A DNA stretch of 39,771 nucleotides from Sphingobacterium thalpophilum (lineage in GTDB: Bacteria > Bacteroidota > Bacteroidia > Chitinophagales > Chitinophagaceae). The stretch covers positions 1 to 39,771 of the forward strand of contig CAMBYC010000009.1 in the NCBI GenBank assembly GCA_945871875.1. The letters are read 5' to 3'. A program made the position numbers and the translations under genes. This document shows, one piece after another, positions 17,255-26,311 of this stretch (within the stretch, counting starts at the first letter, position 1; each line of letters opens with the position of its first letter). The notes beneath the pieces were generated by a model. It saw only the letters and a program-made list of their open reading frames with translations. It had not been told where the DNA came from and did no database searches.

Positions 17255-18385
17255 ATGAACCAAAATTCACCTATTGTTTTTATTTGCAAGGCTATTCCAT
17301 TTGATAACGGTGGTTCAGCAACTGTTATTCGTAATTTATTATCGAATTCGTTGAAAGGACAGTTTTTTGTAATGGGCAGAGAGCCAAAAACTCATTTAGA
17401 TTATAAAAATACTGAAATACCATATGAGTATGCAATTTTACCTTTAAGTGATGGTCCAGAAAACAAAATAATTAAATTATTTTTATTCATAAAATCAATT
17501 TTAATAGCAATTATTCAAACAAAGAAAATTAAATCAGAGAAAATTATTGGAGTTTATAGAGATGAAACTTCTTTTTTATTATCGTATTTGGTAAGTTTAA
17601 TACTTAATAAAGATTTATATGTATACTTAACTGATTTATATGCAGAAAATTATACGAGTTCTTTAAAAAAAATGATTCAAAAGCTTGTTTTTAAGCGAGC
17701 AAAAAAAATTTTTTGTCTAAATGAAGGAATGCAAAAAGTTTACAAGGATTTGTATGGTTTAAATCCTATCGTATTACAAAATTGCATAAATATAAATAAT
17801 AGTTTCAAACCTCAAATTGTGCCTAATAATCCATTTGTTATTTTGTTTTCTGGTACAATATTATATGATCGGTTGGATTTACTTCAAAACTTGGTTTATG
17901 AATTTAGGGATAATAATGATTACCGAATTCACTTTTTAAGTCCACATAACGAAACTTTTTTTATTCAGAATAATTTGACTGGACCAAATATCTCTCATTC
18001 ATATTTTAATGATCAATTAAAAATGATGGAATCATTGCATTCAGCTGATTTATTATATTTACCTTTAACATTTGCCAAACATAACGACCATAGAACTGTT
18101 TTACAATTGACTAGCTGTTTAGCTACTAAATCATTTGATTATATGCAATCAAGTGTACCTATTCTAGTTCACTGCCCTCCGGAATATTTTACATATCAAT
18201 TCTTTGAAAAAAGGAATGCAGCAATTCTTTTGGGAAGTAATGAAAATATTTCAAAAGTAATTAATGAAATTAAGTATAATTATTCTGAATATTATAAAAT
18301 TAGAGAAAATGCATTTAATAGCTTAATAAACAATGATAGTAAAATAGTATTAGAAAAATTAACAAAAGAAATAAATAAAAAATAA
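17255..18385 (+). CDS. Glycosyltransferase, GT-B fold
   Basis: The protein has 376 residues from the ATG at 17255, nine bases after capG; an in-frame TTG at 17234 would overlap capG. The N-terminal VFICKAIPFDNGGSATVIRNLL is a GT-B acceptor-side loop. The nucleotide-binding half includes VILFSGTILYDRLDLL, LHSADLLYLPLTF and ATKSFDYMQSSVPILVHCP, where a KxxDYM-type segment stands in for the usual E-x7-E. It transfers an unidentified sugar to the lipid-linked intermediate. The divergence from GT4 families prevents naming a donor. Confidence 0.72.
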   Translation: MNQNSPIVFICKAIPFDNGGSATVIRNLLSNSLKGQFFVMGREPKTHLDYKNTEIPYEYAILPLSDGPENKIIKLFLFIKSILIAIIQTKKIKSEKIIGVYRDETSFLLSYLVSLILNKDLYVYLTDLYAENYTSSLKKMIQKLVFKRAKKIFCLNEGMQKVYKDLYGLNPIVLQNCININNSFKPQIVPNNPFVILFSGTILYDRLDLLQNLVYEFRDNNDYRIHFLSPHNETFFIQNNLTGPNISHSYFNDQLKMMESLHSADLLYLPLTFAKHNDHRTVLQLTSCLATKSFDYMQSSVPILVHCPPEYFTYQFFEKRNAAILLGSNENISKVINEIKYNYSEYYKIRENAFNSLINNDSKIVLEKLTKEINKK

Positions 18386-18389
18386 AAGC

Positions 18390-19649
18390 ATGTTTAATCA
18401 ATATTTTTATAAATTACTATCATTTTTTTTTATTTTTTTAGCCTGGCCATCAATAAATTTCCTAGGTTTAAATATTACATTTATAATATTTATTTTAATT
18501 GCTAAATATTTCAATGATCATGGTATAAAACTATTTGATAGCAATTCGAATTTATCAATGATTTTCATTATGTTTGGAATTTTTGCAATTATTTCAAGTG
18601 TGAGTGCACCAAAAATGGATCGGTTTTTTGATAATGAATTTTTTAAATATAAAATAATAATACAACAAATATTTTGGATCATAATATCTTTATTTATAAT
18701 AAATAATTTTAAGTATTTCTCTTATTACAAAATAACAAAGTACTTATTTTATGGAATAATTCTATTAAATCTAAATTTTTACTTTTTCAACTTTAACACC
18801 CCACCACCATTTAGATTAAGTTTAAATAGGAACTCTTATGTTTTTACTATGGTTGCTTTATTTCCTATTGTTTCTTATTATGTAAACCATAAATATGGAC
18901 TAAAGGGATTAAAATTATTTATTCCTTCAGTTCTATTTTTAGTATTGTTATCTAATGGTCGTGCAGGAGCTTTGCTTATTTTTGGAGAGGCAGTTTTAAT
19001 CTATGGGATTTTTTATAAATCTGCAACCAAGTTTTTTAAAGTAACTATATTTATTATATTAATTTCTAACTTTTTTATATCTCAATTTTTAGATATAGAA
19101 CAACTTAGAAAACAAGCATCAAAACCTTTTGCTCAAATTTCACCTAGAATATCGGAATTGATTTCAGGAGAAGGGGATGCAGGCGATTTGGAAACTGATA
19201 GATCATGGCTAATTAGGGAACTTATGATTGAAAAAGGATTAGAAATTTTTGAAAAGTATCCATTTCTAGGAATTGGATTATTTAATTTTTCTAATTACGA
19301 TGCAAAATTAGATGCGCTTTATACCAATGAAACTTTTAGTTCAGTTTTGTATGGTCAATCTAAGGGTGCAGACAAATACAATGATAAATCAGCTCACAAC
19401 AGTTATGTTCAGCTAATTACTGAAAATGGCATAATAGGATTTATAATATATTTAATTATTGCTTTGCCCCTTATAATTCATTTTTTTAAAAAAATACTAG
19501 TAAATGATATTAGTTTTGAGGACGGCCCTTTAATGTCATTCTTTTTTTTATCAATTTATTTTTATGCTATAGCATCTCTTATGGGAACTTTGACATATTT
19601 AATTATAGGGATGGCTTACGTTTCTAAAAACAAACAAATTAAGTTCTAA
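18390..19649 (+). CDS. O-antigen polymerase/ligase-like membrane protein (Wzy candidate)
   Basis: This 419-residue protein has about ten predicted membrane segments. It also has a large extracytoplasmic loop (about residues 235-350) holding the Wzy_C-type signatures LLSNGRAGALLIFGE, YPFLGIGLFNF and SAHNSYVQLITENGIIGF. These are shared by Wzy polymerases and WaaL ligases. The central position among glycosyltransferase genes and the presence of Wzx favour a polymerase. It starts four bases after the previous stop and ends directly against the next ATG. Confidence 0.85.
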   Translation: MFNQYFYKLLSFFFIFLAWPSINFLGLNITFIIFILIAKYFNDHGIKLFDSNSNLSMIFIMFGIFAIISSVSAPKMDRFFDNEFFKYKIIIQQIFWIIISLFIINNFKYFSYYKITKYLFYGIILLNLNFYFFNFNTPPPFRLSLNRNSYVFTMVALFPIVSYYVNHKYGLKGLKLFIPSVLFLVLLSNGRAGALLIFGEAVLIYGIFYKSATKFFKVTIFIILISNFFISQFLDIEQLRKQASKPFAQISPRISELISGEGDAGDLETDRSWLIRELMIEKGLEIFEKYPFLGIGLFNFSNYDAKLDALYTNETFSSVLYGQSKGADKYNDKSAHNSYVQLITENGIIGFIIYLIIALPLIIHFFKKILVNDISFEDGPLMSFFFLSIYFYAIASLMGTLTYLIIGMAYVSKNKQIKF

Positions 19650-20810
19650 ATGAATAAAGTAATTGCTTTTTATTACCATATACCATTTTGGAAAAAAGAT
19701 ACGGATATTTATGTCCCAAGTTTCCTAGGTGTATTTATTGATGAATTAGCATCTCAAGTAAAAAAATTGGTTCTTATTTTACATGAAGATGCAGTCAAGG
19801 GAGATGCAGATTACAAAATCAAATCTAACAACATTCAAGTGGTTTCGCTTGGCATTAAAAATTCAGCTTGGCACAGAATGATTTTTCACAAATCAATATT
19901 ATCAGAAAAACTAAAAGAAATATCTTTTGTAGATTATTTAATTGTAAGGTCTCCTAGTCCTTTAGCTCCATTTTTTAGTAATTATTTTGACTATAATAAA
20001 ATTGTGTTTATGGTAGTTGGTGATTATTCAGAAAGTAGAAAACAAATGGAAAAGAAATCACTCAGGAGTTTTTTGATTTCAGGTCTTTTAAAATGGAATA
20101 ATTTCTTGTTTATAAAAGAAATGCAACGTATACATATTTTAGTAAATTCACCTGCATTATTTAAAAAATATGAATCTAATGTGATAAAAATATCACAAAT
20201 TAAAACTACTACCCTTTCAAGTAGAGATTTTTTTGAACGAAAAGATACCTGTCAAGATTCAATAATAAAATTATTATATACCGGAAGAATTGATTTAGCA
20301 AAAGGACTAATAGAATTAATTTCAGCATTAGGAGTATTAAATAAATTTGAAATAAAATATACACTTGATATTGTAGGTTGGGAAGGAAATAAGTATCAAC
20401 CTGTGCAAAAGCAATTACTTGAATTGGCAAAACAAAATGGACAACAGAACCAGTTGACTTTTCATGGAAAAATGTCGGTTGGAGAGGAATTAAACAGGAT
20501 GTATAGGCAATCTGATATCTATATTATTCCTTCTTATCATGAAGGGTTTCCAAGAACTATTTGGGAATCGATGGCAAATAGTTGTCCTGTAATTGCAACT
20601 AAGGTAGGTTCAATCCCTTTCTTTTTAAAGGAAAAGGCAGATGCTATACTTATTCAGCCTAAAATAATTGAAGAAATAGTTACTGCCGTTGAAACAATGG
20701 TTTCGAACGAAGAATTAAGACTTAAAATTATTAAGAATGGATTTGAGTTAGCCAAAACCAATACCCTAGAATTTCAAACGAAAGAACTAATTAGAAAAAT
20801 TTACGAATAA
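19650..20810 (+). CDS. Glycosyltransferase family 4
   Basis: The protein has 386 residues, with ATG immediately after the preceding stop. The C-terminal domain has LLYTGRIDLAKGLIELISALGVL (donor-binding start), SDIYIIPSYHEGFPRTIWESMANSCPVIATKVGSIPFF with the E-x7-E motif in the EGFPRTIWE region, and the final helix. The N-terminal domain is less typical (IAFYYHIPFWKKD). It probably adds one sugar of the repeat unit on the cytoplasmic side; donor unknown. Confidence 0.88.
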   Translation: MNKVIAFYYHIPFWKKDTDIYVPSFLGVFIDELASQVKKLVLILHEDAVKGDADYKIKSNNIQVVSLGIKNSAWHRMIFHKSILSEKLKEISFVDYLIVRSPSPLAPFFSNYFDYNKIVFMVVGDYSESRKQMEKKSLRSFLISGLLKWNNFLFIKEMQRIHILVNSPALFKKYESNVIKISQIKTTTLSSRDFFERKDTCQDSIIKLLYTGRIDLAKGLIELISALGVLNKFEIKYTLDIVGWEGNKYQPVQKQLLELAKQNGQQNQLTFHGKMSVGEELNRMYRQSDIYIIPSYHEGFPRTIWESMANSCPVIATKVGSIPFFLKEKADAILIQPKIIEEIVTAVETMVSNEELRLKIIKNGFELAKTNTLEFQTKELIRKIYE

Positions 20811-20811
20811 A

Positions 20812-21342
20812 ATGAATAACAATCTTAGATATATTTGGCCTTTACACTTTGTGTTATTTTTAACAAATTGGCTACCCGATAATATAGTATTTATACGTTT
20901 AAGAGGTTATTTGGCAAGCTTTTTTTTTAAGAAATGTGGTAAAAATTTAAGACTTGGAAGAAATATAACCTTTTATAAATCATATGAAATGGAATTTGGT
21001 GATAATATTTATATTGCTTATGGGGCTTGGTTAAATGGAGAAATTCACATTGATAATAATGTAATGTTCGGCCCTTATTGCATGGTAGCAAGCTCAAATC
21101 ATACTTTTAAAAATGGGTCTTTTAGATATGGTGAAAATGAAAGTAAAGGATTAATTAAAATTGGGTCTGGATCTTGGGTTGGAGGAATGTGTTCTATATT
21201 AGCAGGGGGTGGCTTAGGTAAAAACTGTTTATTAGCTTCAAATAGTGTGTTAAATAAAATAATGGAAGAAGGTTCAATATACGGTGGAACTCCAGCAAAA
21301 TTAATAGGACAAGTAAAAATGGAAAAGGATGAAACCAATTAA
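20812..21342 (+). CDS. Hexapeptide-repeat acyltransferase (WcaF/WbbJ-like)
   Basis: The protein has 176 residues, starting one base after the GT4 gene and overlapping the next gene by 14 bases. Hexapeptide repeats run from about residue 40 (GKNLRLGRNITFYKSYEMEFGDNIYI) to the C-terminal GSIYGGTPAKLIGQV. SSNHTF carries the likely catalytic histidine. It is a second O-acetyltransferase candidate in the locus besides the one at 7437, presumably with a different acceptor sugar. Confidence 0.85.
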   Translation: MNNNLRYIWPLHFVLFLTNWLPDNIVFIRLRGYLASFFFKKCGKNLRLGRNITFYKSYEMEFGDNIYIAYGAWLNGEIHIDNNVMFGPYCMVASSNHTFKNGSFRYGENESKGLIKIGSGSWVGGMCSILAGGGLGKNCLLASNSVLNKIMEEGSIYGGTPAKLIGQVKMEKDETN

Positions 21343-23398
21343 CGAAAAAGAAAAGGTTTTATTTATAGGTTCATATCTTGGTAAAGATAGAGGTTCAATT
21401 TCTATTGCTGAGAAATTATCGAAAAAGTACCAAAATGACGATTCTTACCAAATAGTTCTAGTATCAAAAAAACAAAAAAAAATTTTACGTATTTTCGAAA
21501 TTGTATTTCACTTATTGTTTTTAGAATATTCTGAAACATTTATAGATACCTATTCTGGTAATAGTTTTTTTATTACTCATTTAGCTGGCTATATTCTTAG
21601 ATTAAGAGGAAAGACTTATTCTTTGATAATTAGAGGCGGGAATTTTGTGAATTTTTACAATCAAAATAAAGTTTTGATTCAAAAGGATTTATTGCGTGCT
21701 AATTCATTGTTAAGTCCATCACATTTTATCATCGATTTTTTCAATAAAAAAGGAATCCTAATTGATTATTTGCCTAATTATATTGATCAATCCATTTTTC
21801 CAAATAACCCCAGTCGATTACGAAAACCTTTTTCAATACTTTGGGTAAGGGCTTTTACGGAGATTTACAATCCACTAATTCCAATTAGGATTATCAATGA
21901 ATTAAAAGATAAATATCCACAAGTCACTTTAACTATGGTAGGTCCTGATTTAGGAATGTTAAATCAAGTAAAGGAAGAGATCCTAAATCTAGATTTAGAG
22001 AGCTACATTCAAATTGTTGGACCTATTGCAAATAGTGAATTGCATAATTATTACAATACCCATTCGGTTTATTTAAATACTACCTCTTTTGAAAGTTTTG
22101 GAATGGCTTTGCTTGAAGCTGCAAGTTGTGGTATTCCAATTGTAAGTACAAATGTTGGTGAAATTCCTTTTATTTATGAAAACGGTGAAAGTATTTTACT
22201 TGTTGATAATTTTAACATAATTGATTTTGTTTCCAAAATTGAGTCAATATTTAATTCTGAAACACTTGGACTGAAATTAAGTAAAAATGGTATGTGTGTT
22301 TCTAATAATTACACTTTTGAAAAAATTAAACCTATTTGGGAAAAACACTTTATAAAGTTTAAAGGAAACTATTCTGAAAATTCAAAAAAATCAGGTGTTC
22401 TTTTTATAGGTACTTTTTTGTCGCGGAAAAAAGGAACCAAAGGGCCTTCAGAAATTGTAAGTGGAAAACTCAACGAACTTGGATATAAAACATACATTTC
22501 TTCTTCTTTTGAAAATAAATTTTTAAGAATTATAGATATATTTTGTTCAATCATTTTTTCTGGAAAGAAAATAATTCAAGTAGATGTATTTAGCGGTCCA
22601 AGTTTTTCAATAGCACGGTATTCTGTATTCGTAGCTAAAATATCAGGTAAAAAAGTTATATTGAATTTACATGGTGGGATGTTACCTGAATATTTTCAAA
22701 CAAATAAAAAAGTGTGTACTAAAGTATTTAAAAAAGTGGATAGAATATATTCACCATCAAAATATCTTCAGAGCTTTTTTAGTAATTCGGGATTTATAAT
22801 AAATTATTTACCTAACAGTATTGATATGAGTAGATTTCCTTTTAAACCAACTTCAAACACATATAAAATATTATGGGTTAGAGCATTTACTAAAATATAT
22901 CAGCCTTATCTTGCTATTGATATTTTGGAAATTGTTAAAAAGGTTCATCCCAAAACCACTCTAACAATGATAGGACCTGATTTAGGTTTAAGAACAGAAA
23001 TTGAAAATTATATAGAATCAAAAAAATTAAGTGATTCAGTAGAAATATTGGGAGCAATTGATAATAATATTTTATATAATTATTTTCATGAACATAGCGT
23101 ATATATTAATACCACTCAATATGAAAGTTTTGGCGTTGCTGTATTAGAATCAATATCATGTGGTTTGCCTGTCGTATCAACAAATGTTGGGGAAATTCCC
23201 TTTTTATGGAAAAATGAAAAAGACATTTTAATTGATTCTTCAAATTCAGCCAAAGGTATGTCAGATTGTGTAATTAAATTATTTGATGACGAAAAGAAAA
23301 GAACAGAAATTATTAAAAATGCAAAAATAAAATCAGAATTATTTTCTTGGGGAAACATAAAACCATTATGGGAAGATATTATAATAAATTTTAGTTAG
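21329..23398 (+). CDS. Tandem-duplicated double glycosyltransferase (two GT4-like modules)
   Basis: This 689-residue protein consists of two homologous GT-B halves, about residues 9-345 and 355-689. Each begins with VLFIG-(S/T)-(Y/F)-L and has S-P-S-x-(F/Y)-(I/L) and YLPN-x-ID near mid-domain, followed by ILWVRAFT-x-IY, LTM-x-GPDLG and YESFG or FESFG with VSTNVGEIPF in the donor site. Both halves keep the E-S-F-G and E (LLEAAS, VLESIS) residues, so neither looks dead. It could add two sugars in succession. It starts inside the end of the acyltransferase gene and is followed by a 187-base AT-rich gap. Confidence 0.85.
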   Translation: MKPINEKEKVLFIGSYLGKDRGSISIAEKLSKKYQNDDSYQIVLVSKKQKKILRIFEIVFHLLFLEYSETFIDTYSGNSFFITHLAGYILRLRGKTYSLIIRGGNFVNFYNQNKVLIQKDLLRANSLLSPSHFIIDFFNKKGILIDYLPNYIDQSIFPNNPSRLRKPFSILWVRAFTEIYNPLIPIRIINELKDKYPQVTLTMVGPDLGMLNQVKEEILNLDLESYIQIVGPIANSELHNYYNTHSVYLNTTSFESFGMALLEAASCGIPIVSTNVGEIPFIYENGESILLVDNFNIIDFVSKIESIFNSETLGLKLSKNGMCVSNNYTFEKIKPIWEKHFIKFKGNYSENSKKSGVLFIGTFLSRKKGTKGPSEIVSGKLNELGYKTYISSSFENKFLRIIDIFCSIIFSGKKIIQVDVFSGPSFSIARYSVFVAKISGKKVILNLHGGMLPEYFQTNKKVCTKVFKKVDRIYSPSKYLQSFFSNSGFIINYLPNSIDMSRFPFKPTSNTYKILWVRAFTKIYQPYLAIDILEIVKKVHPKTTLTMIGPDLGLRTEIENYIESKKLSDSVEILGAIDNNILYNYFHEHSVYINTTQYESFGVAVLESISCGLPVVSTNVGEIPFLWKNEKDILIDSSNSAKGMSDCVIKLFDDEKKRTEIIKNAKIKSELFSWGNIKPLWEDIIINFS

Positions 23399-23427
23399 AT
23401 TTTACCTTGAAAAATAGATTTTTTTGG

Positions 23428-23461
23428 TTGAATATTACCTAAATTTAAGTAGTTAAATTTG
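23428..23461 (+). promoter_or_regulatory. Putative Bacteroidota promoter (TTG ... TAAATTTG)
   Basis: TAAATTTG at 23454-23461 matches the Bacteroidota -7 consensus TAnnTTTG. A TTG at 23428-23430 lies 23 bases before it and could be the -33 element. It lies in the 187-base gap (23399-23585), one of the few non-repeat gaps in the locus, and would give a leader of about 115 bases before the gene at 23586. AT-rich sequence makes chance matches possible. Confidence 0.35.
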
Positions 23462-23585
23462 GAAATCCATATAGAAATATTAAATAATATTATAGTTGAT
23501 AAGTAAAAAAAAAACAAAACCACACACGAAAAAAAGTCTTAATTTAAAGTATCATAACAAATATATATTAATTTATTTAAATTAA

Positions 23586-24989
23586 ATGGCAGGATTTATA
23601 CAAGATAAAATATACCCTAAATTACCGCTTTTTATTCAAAATATTGCGATAAGTATTTTCGGATTTAAATGGTACAAAAGAAGATTTGGTGGCGTGTTTA
23701 ATGAGGAACTAAAAAAATACTTATCAAGAGAATCATACAATATTAATCAATGGAAAGATTTTCAAGAGAAAGAGTTACGAAAAATGTTGCTTCATGCATT
23801 TAAAAATGTAACCTACTACAATCAATCTTTCAAAGATGCAGGATTTACTTTGGAAGACTTTGAAGGATTTCATTTAAAAGATATCAATAAAATTCCATAT
23901 TTAGAAAAAAACGATTTACGCAAACATGGTAAAGATAGTTTGCTTTCAAACATTAGGGAAAAAGGTGGCGAGTTCTATGCAAGTAGTGGCAGTACTGGAA
24001 CACCAACTCAAATATTATTTTCAAAGGCAATGCACCAAAGATGGAGTGCGGCCTTTGAGGTTCGAATAAGGTATTGGGCAGGTTTAAGTATAAAAAATGC
24101 AAGAGGTATGATTGGTGGTAGAAGAATTATACAAGATGGAAATGCCAAGGGCCCTTTTTACAGATATAATATGATAGAAAAACAAGTTTATTTTTCTGCT
24201 TATCATATCAACTCTGAGAATGCTCAAGATTATTTAAATGGCATGTTAAAGTATCATGTTGATTACATGACTGGCTATGCAATGAGTAATTTTATTTTAG
24301 CCAGATTTATTCAAGAAAAAGGATTAAAAGCTCCTCAATTAAAAGCAGTTATTACTTCAAGTGAGAAGTTAACTCAGGAGATGCGAAATACTTATAAAAA
24401 TGTATATGGATGTAAAACTTATGATAGCTATAGTGGATTAGAAGCTTGTGGCCTTATCTCTGAGTGTGAATTTGGTAAACTGCATTTGAGTCCAGATGTA
24501 GGAATTATTGAATTAATAAAAGAAAATGGGGAGTATGCTCTACCGGGTGAAATTGGTGAAGCTGTTTGTACAGGTTTTTTAAATTATGATCAACCTCTGA
24601 TTCGTTATCGCATAGGCGACTTAATAAAACTAAGTATTGACCAAAAATGTGATTGTGGTAGAGAGATGCCAGTAATTGATGAAATTATGGGTAGAGTCGA
24701 AGATACAGTAATTGGCATTGATGGCAGAGAAATGGTACGTTTTCATGGGATATTTATCAATATGTCCAAAATTATTGAAGGTCAAATTATCCAACATACT
24801 TTAAAAGAATTTGAAATAATATTGGTTGCAACAAATAAACTTGACCAAAAAGATAAAGACGAATTATTAAAAAGAATGATATCGCAATTGGGAGCTATTA
24901 AATTAAAAATTACTGAAACTAACCAAATACCAAGAAATCAGAATGGAAAATTCAAGGCAGTAATATCCCATGTTAAAAGAAAAAAATGA
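23586..24989 (+). CDS. Phenylacetate-CoA ligase-like adenylate-forming enzyme (PaaK/CapK family)
   Basis: This 467-residue protein has the PaaK/CapK fold: YYNQSFKDAGF near residue 78, the phosphate loop ASSGSTGTPT with G135 to P140, the middle block YDSYSGLEACGLISECE near residue 280 and RYRIGDLI near residue 340, then a zinc-like CDCGREMP turn. PaaK proper activates phenylacetate. CapK-type homologues are common in polysaccharide loci, where they presumably activate a carboxylic acid for transfer to a sugar. The acid is unknown. The stop overlaps, as ATGA, the start of a truncated epimerase fragment. Confidence 0.85.
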   Translation: MAGFIQDKIYPKLPLFIQNIAISIFGFKWYKRRFGGVFNEELKKYLSRESYNINQWKDFQEKELRKMLLHAFKNVTYYNQSFKDAGFTLEDFEGFHLKDINKIPYLEKNDLRKHGKDSLLSNIREKGGEFYASSGSTGTPTQILFSKAMHQRWSAAFEVRIRYWAGLSIKNARGMIGGRRIIQDGNAKGPFYRYNMIEKQVYFSAYHINSENAQDYLNGMLKYHVDYMTGYAMSNFILARFIQEKGLKAPQLKAVITSSEKLTQEMRNTYKNVYGCKTYDSYSGLEACGLISECEFGKLHLSPDVGIIELIKENGEYALPGEIGEAVCTGFLNYDQPLIRYRIGDLIKLSIDQKCDCGREMPVIDEIMGRVEDTVIGIDGREMVRFHGIFINMSKIIEGQIIQHTLKEFEIILVATNKLDQKDKDELLKRMISQLGAIKLKITETNQIPRNQNGKFKAVISHVKRKK

Positions 24990-25051
24990 AAATCTTAACC
25001 ATAGTTGGAGCACAACTGCAATTTTTAAAAGCAGCATTAGTTTTAAGCTAG
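24986..25051 (+). pseudogene. N-terminal remnant of a WecB/WbpI-type UDP-sugar 2-epimerase
   Basis: Twenty-one codons starting at an ATG that overlaps the PaaK-like stop (ATGA) read MKILTIVGAQLQFLKAALVLS and then stop. The start of WecB/WbpI epimerases is M-K-(I/V)-(L/I)-T-(I/V)-(I/V)-GARPQF-(I/V)-KAA, as in the intact gene at 27767. The two active-site-adjacent residues RP have become QL. This looks like the leftover 5' end of a former epimerase gene once coupled to the PaaK-like gene. It is too short to be functional as an epimerase. Confidence 0.65.
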
Positions 25052-25093
25052 TTCTCTTAATATATTTATATAAAGAATAGGAAATCAATAAAA

Positions 25094-26311
25094 ATGAAAA
25101 AAAATATTTGGATTATTAATCAATTTGCTGGAACACCCGATTCTGGATGGGGTGAAAGGCATTATTATTTTAGTAAAAACTGGATAGATAAAGGTTATAA
25201 TGTTACTATTGTTTCGGGTTCATTTAATCATGTTTTCAACAAACTACCTCACGCTCCAAATCAATTTAATATAGAAAATGCTAATGGTACACAATTTTGT
25301 TGGGTAAAAACTCCCATCTATAATCCTCAATCAATTTCAAGATTTTGGAGTTTTTTAGTATTTGCTTTTAAAATTTATTTTTTGCCTTCAACACAATTTG
25401 GTCGTCCAGACATAATTGTAGTTTCTTCAATGCCCATTTTCCCAATATTAACTGGATATTTACTAAAACTTCGTTACAAGGCCAAAGCATTATTTTTTGA
25501 AATTAGAGATATATGGCCATTAACTTTAGTTTTATTAGGGGATATTTCTAAAAATCATCCTGCAGTTAGATTCATGGGTTGGTTTGAAAGGTTTGGCTAT
25601 AAAAAAGCTGACAAAATAATATCCTTATTGCCTAATGCTGCTTCACATTTAGATCAAATTGCCAATGCAAGTTCAAAATTTGTATATATTCCAAACGGTT
25701 TAGATGAAGAAGTATTAGTAAAAGAAGAAGCCCCTGAAGAATTCCTAAATAAAATTCCTAAAGATAAATTTATTATTGGTTATACTGGAACAATTGGACT
25801 AGCAAATGCTCTAGAATTTTTAATTCAAGCGGCTGGCTTGTTGAAAAATGATAACAGATTTTATTTTGTAGTAGTTGGTGAAGGATATCTCAAAAAAGAA
25901 CTTGAAGAATTAAGTGTTGATTTTGGAAATGTTTTATTTCTGCCTAAAGTAAGAAAAAATCAAGTAGCTTCATATCTTGATAGATTTGATTTGTGTTTTG
26001 TTGGTAGAAATGGTTCACCATTATGGAAACATGGAGTATCTGCAAATAAATATTTTGATTATATGCTTGCTGCAAAGCCAATTTTAGATTCAAATAATTT
26101 GATTAAAGATCCTGTAGAACTCTCTGGCTGTGGTATTATTGTTAAACCTGATTCAGCAGAATCAATAAAAGATGGAATAATTGAATTATTTGAATTAGGT
26201 CCTAATAAATTAAAAGAAATTGGTTTAAAAGGAAGAGAATTTGTAAAAGTCAATCATAATATAAAATATCTTTCTGATAAATATATTTCATTATTTGAAG
26301 AGTATAAATGA
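25094..26311 (+). CDS. wbuB: Glycosyltransferase, WbuB-like (probable L-FucNAc transferase)
   Basis: This 405-residue GT4-family protein begins with IWIINQFAGTPDSGWGERHYYF, the N-terminus typical of the WbuB group. IIGYTGTIGLANALEFLIQAA, VVVGEGYLKKEL and the donor-site region SANKYFDYMLAAKPIL follow. WbuB proteins are associated with alpha-L-FucNAc transfer to the lipid-linked primer sugar, which agrees with the CapEFG pathway in this locus. It overlaps the next gene by ATGA and lies just before the reductase and initiating transferase, the usual order for the first steps of repeat-unit assembly. Confidence 0.82.
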   Translation: MKKNIWIINQFAGTPDSGWGERHYYFSKNWIDKGYNVTIVSGSFNHVFNKLPHAPNQFNIENANGTQFCWVKTPIYNPQSISRFWSFLVFAFKIYFLPSTQFGRPDIIVVSSMPIFPILTGYLLKLRYKAKALFFEIRDIWPLTLVLLGDISKNHPAVRFMGWFERFGYKKADKIISLLPNAASHLDQIANASSKFVYIPNGLDEEVLVKEEAPEEFLNKIPKDKFIIGYTGTIGLANALEFLIQAAGLLKNDNRFYFVVVGEGYLKKELEELSVDFGNVLFLPKVRKNQVASYLDRFDLCFVGRNGSPLWKHGVSANKYFDYMLAAKPILDSNNLIKDPVELSGCGIIVKPDSAESIKDGIIELFELGPNKLKEIGLKGREFVKVNHNIKYLSDKYISLFEEYK

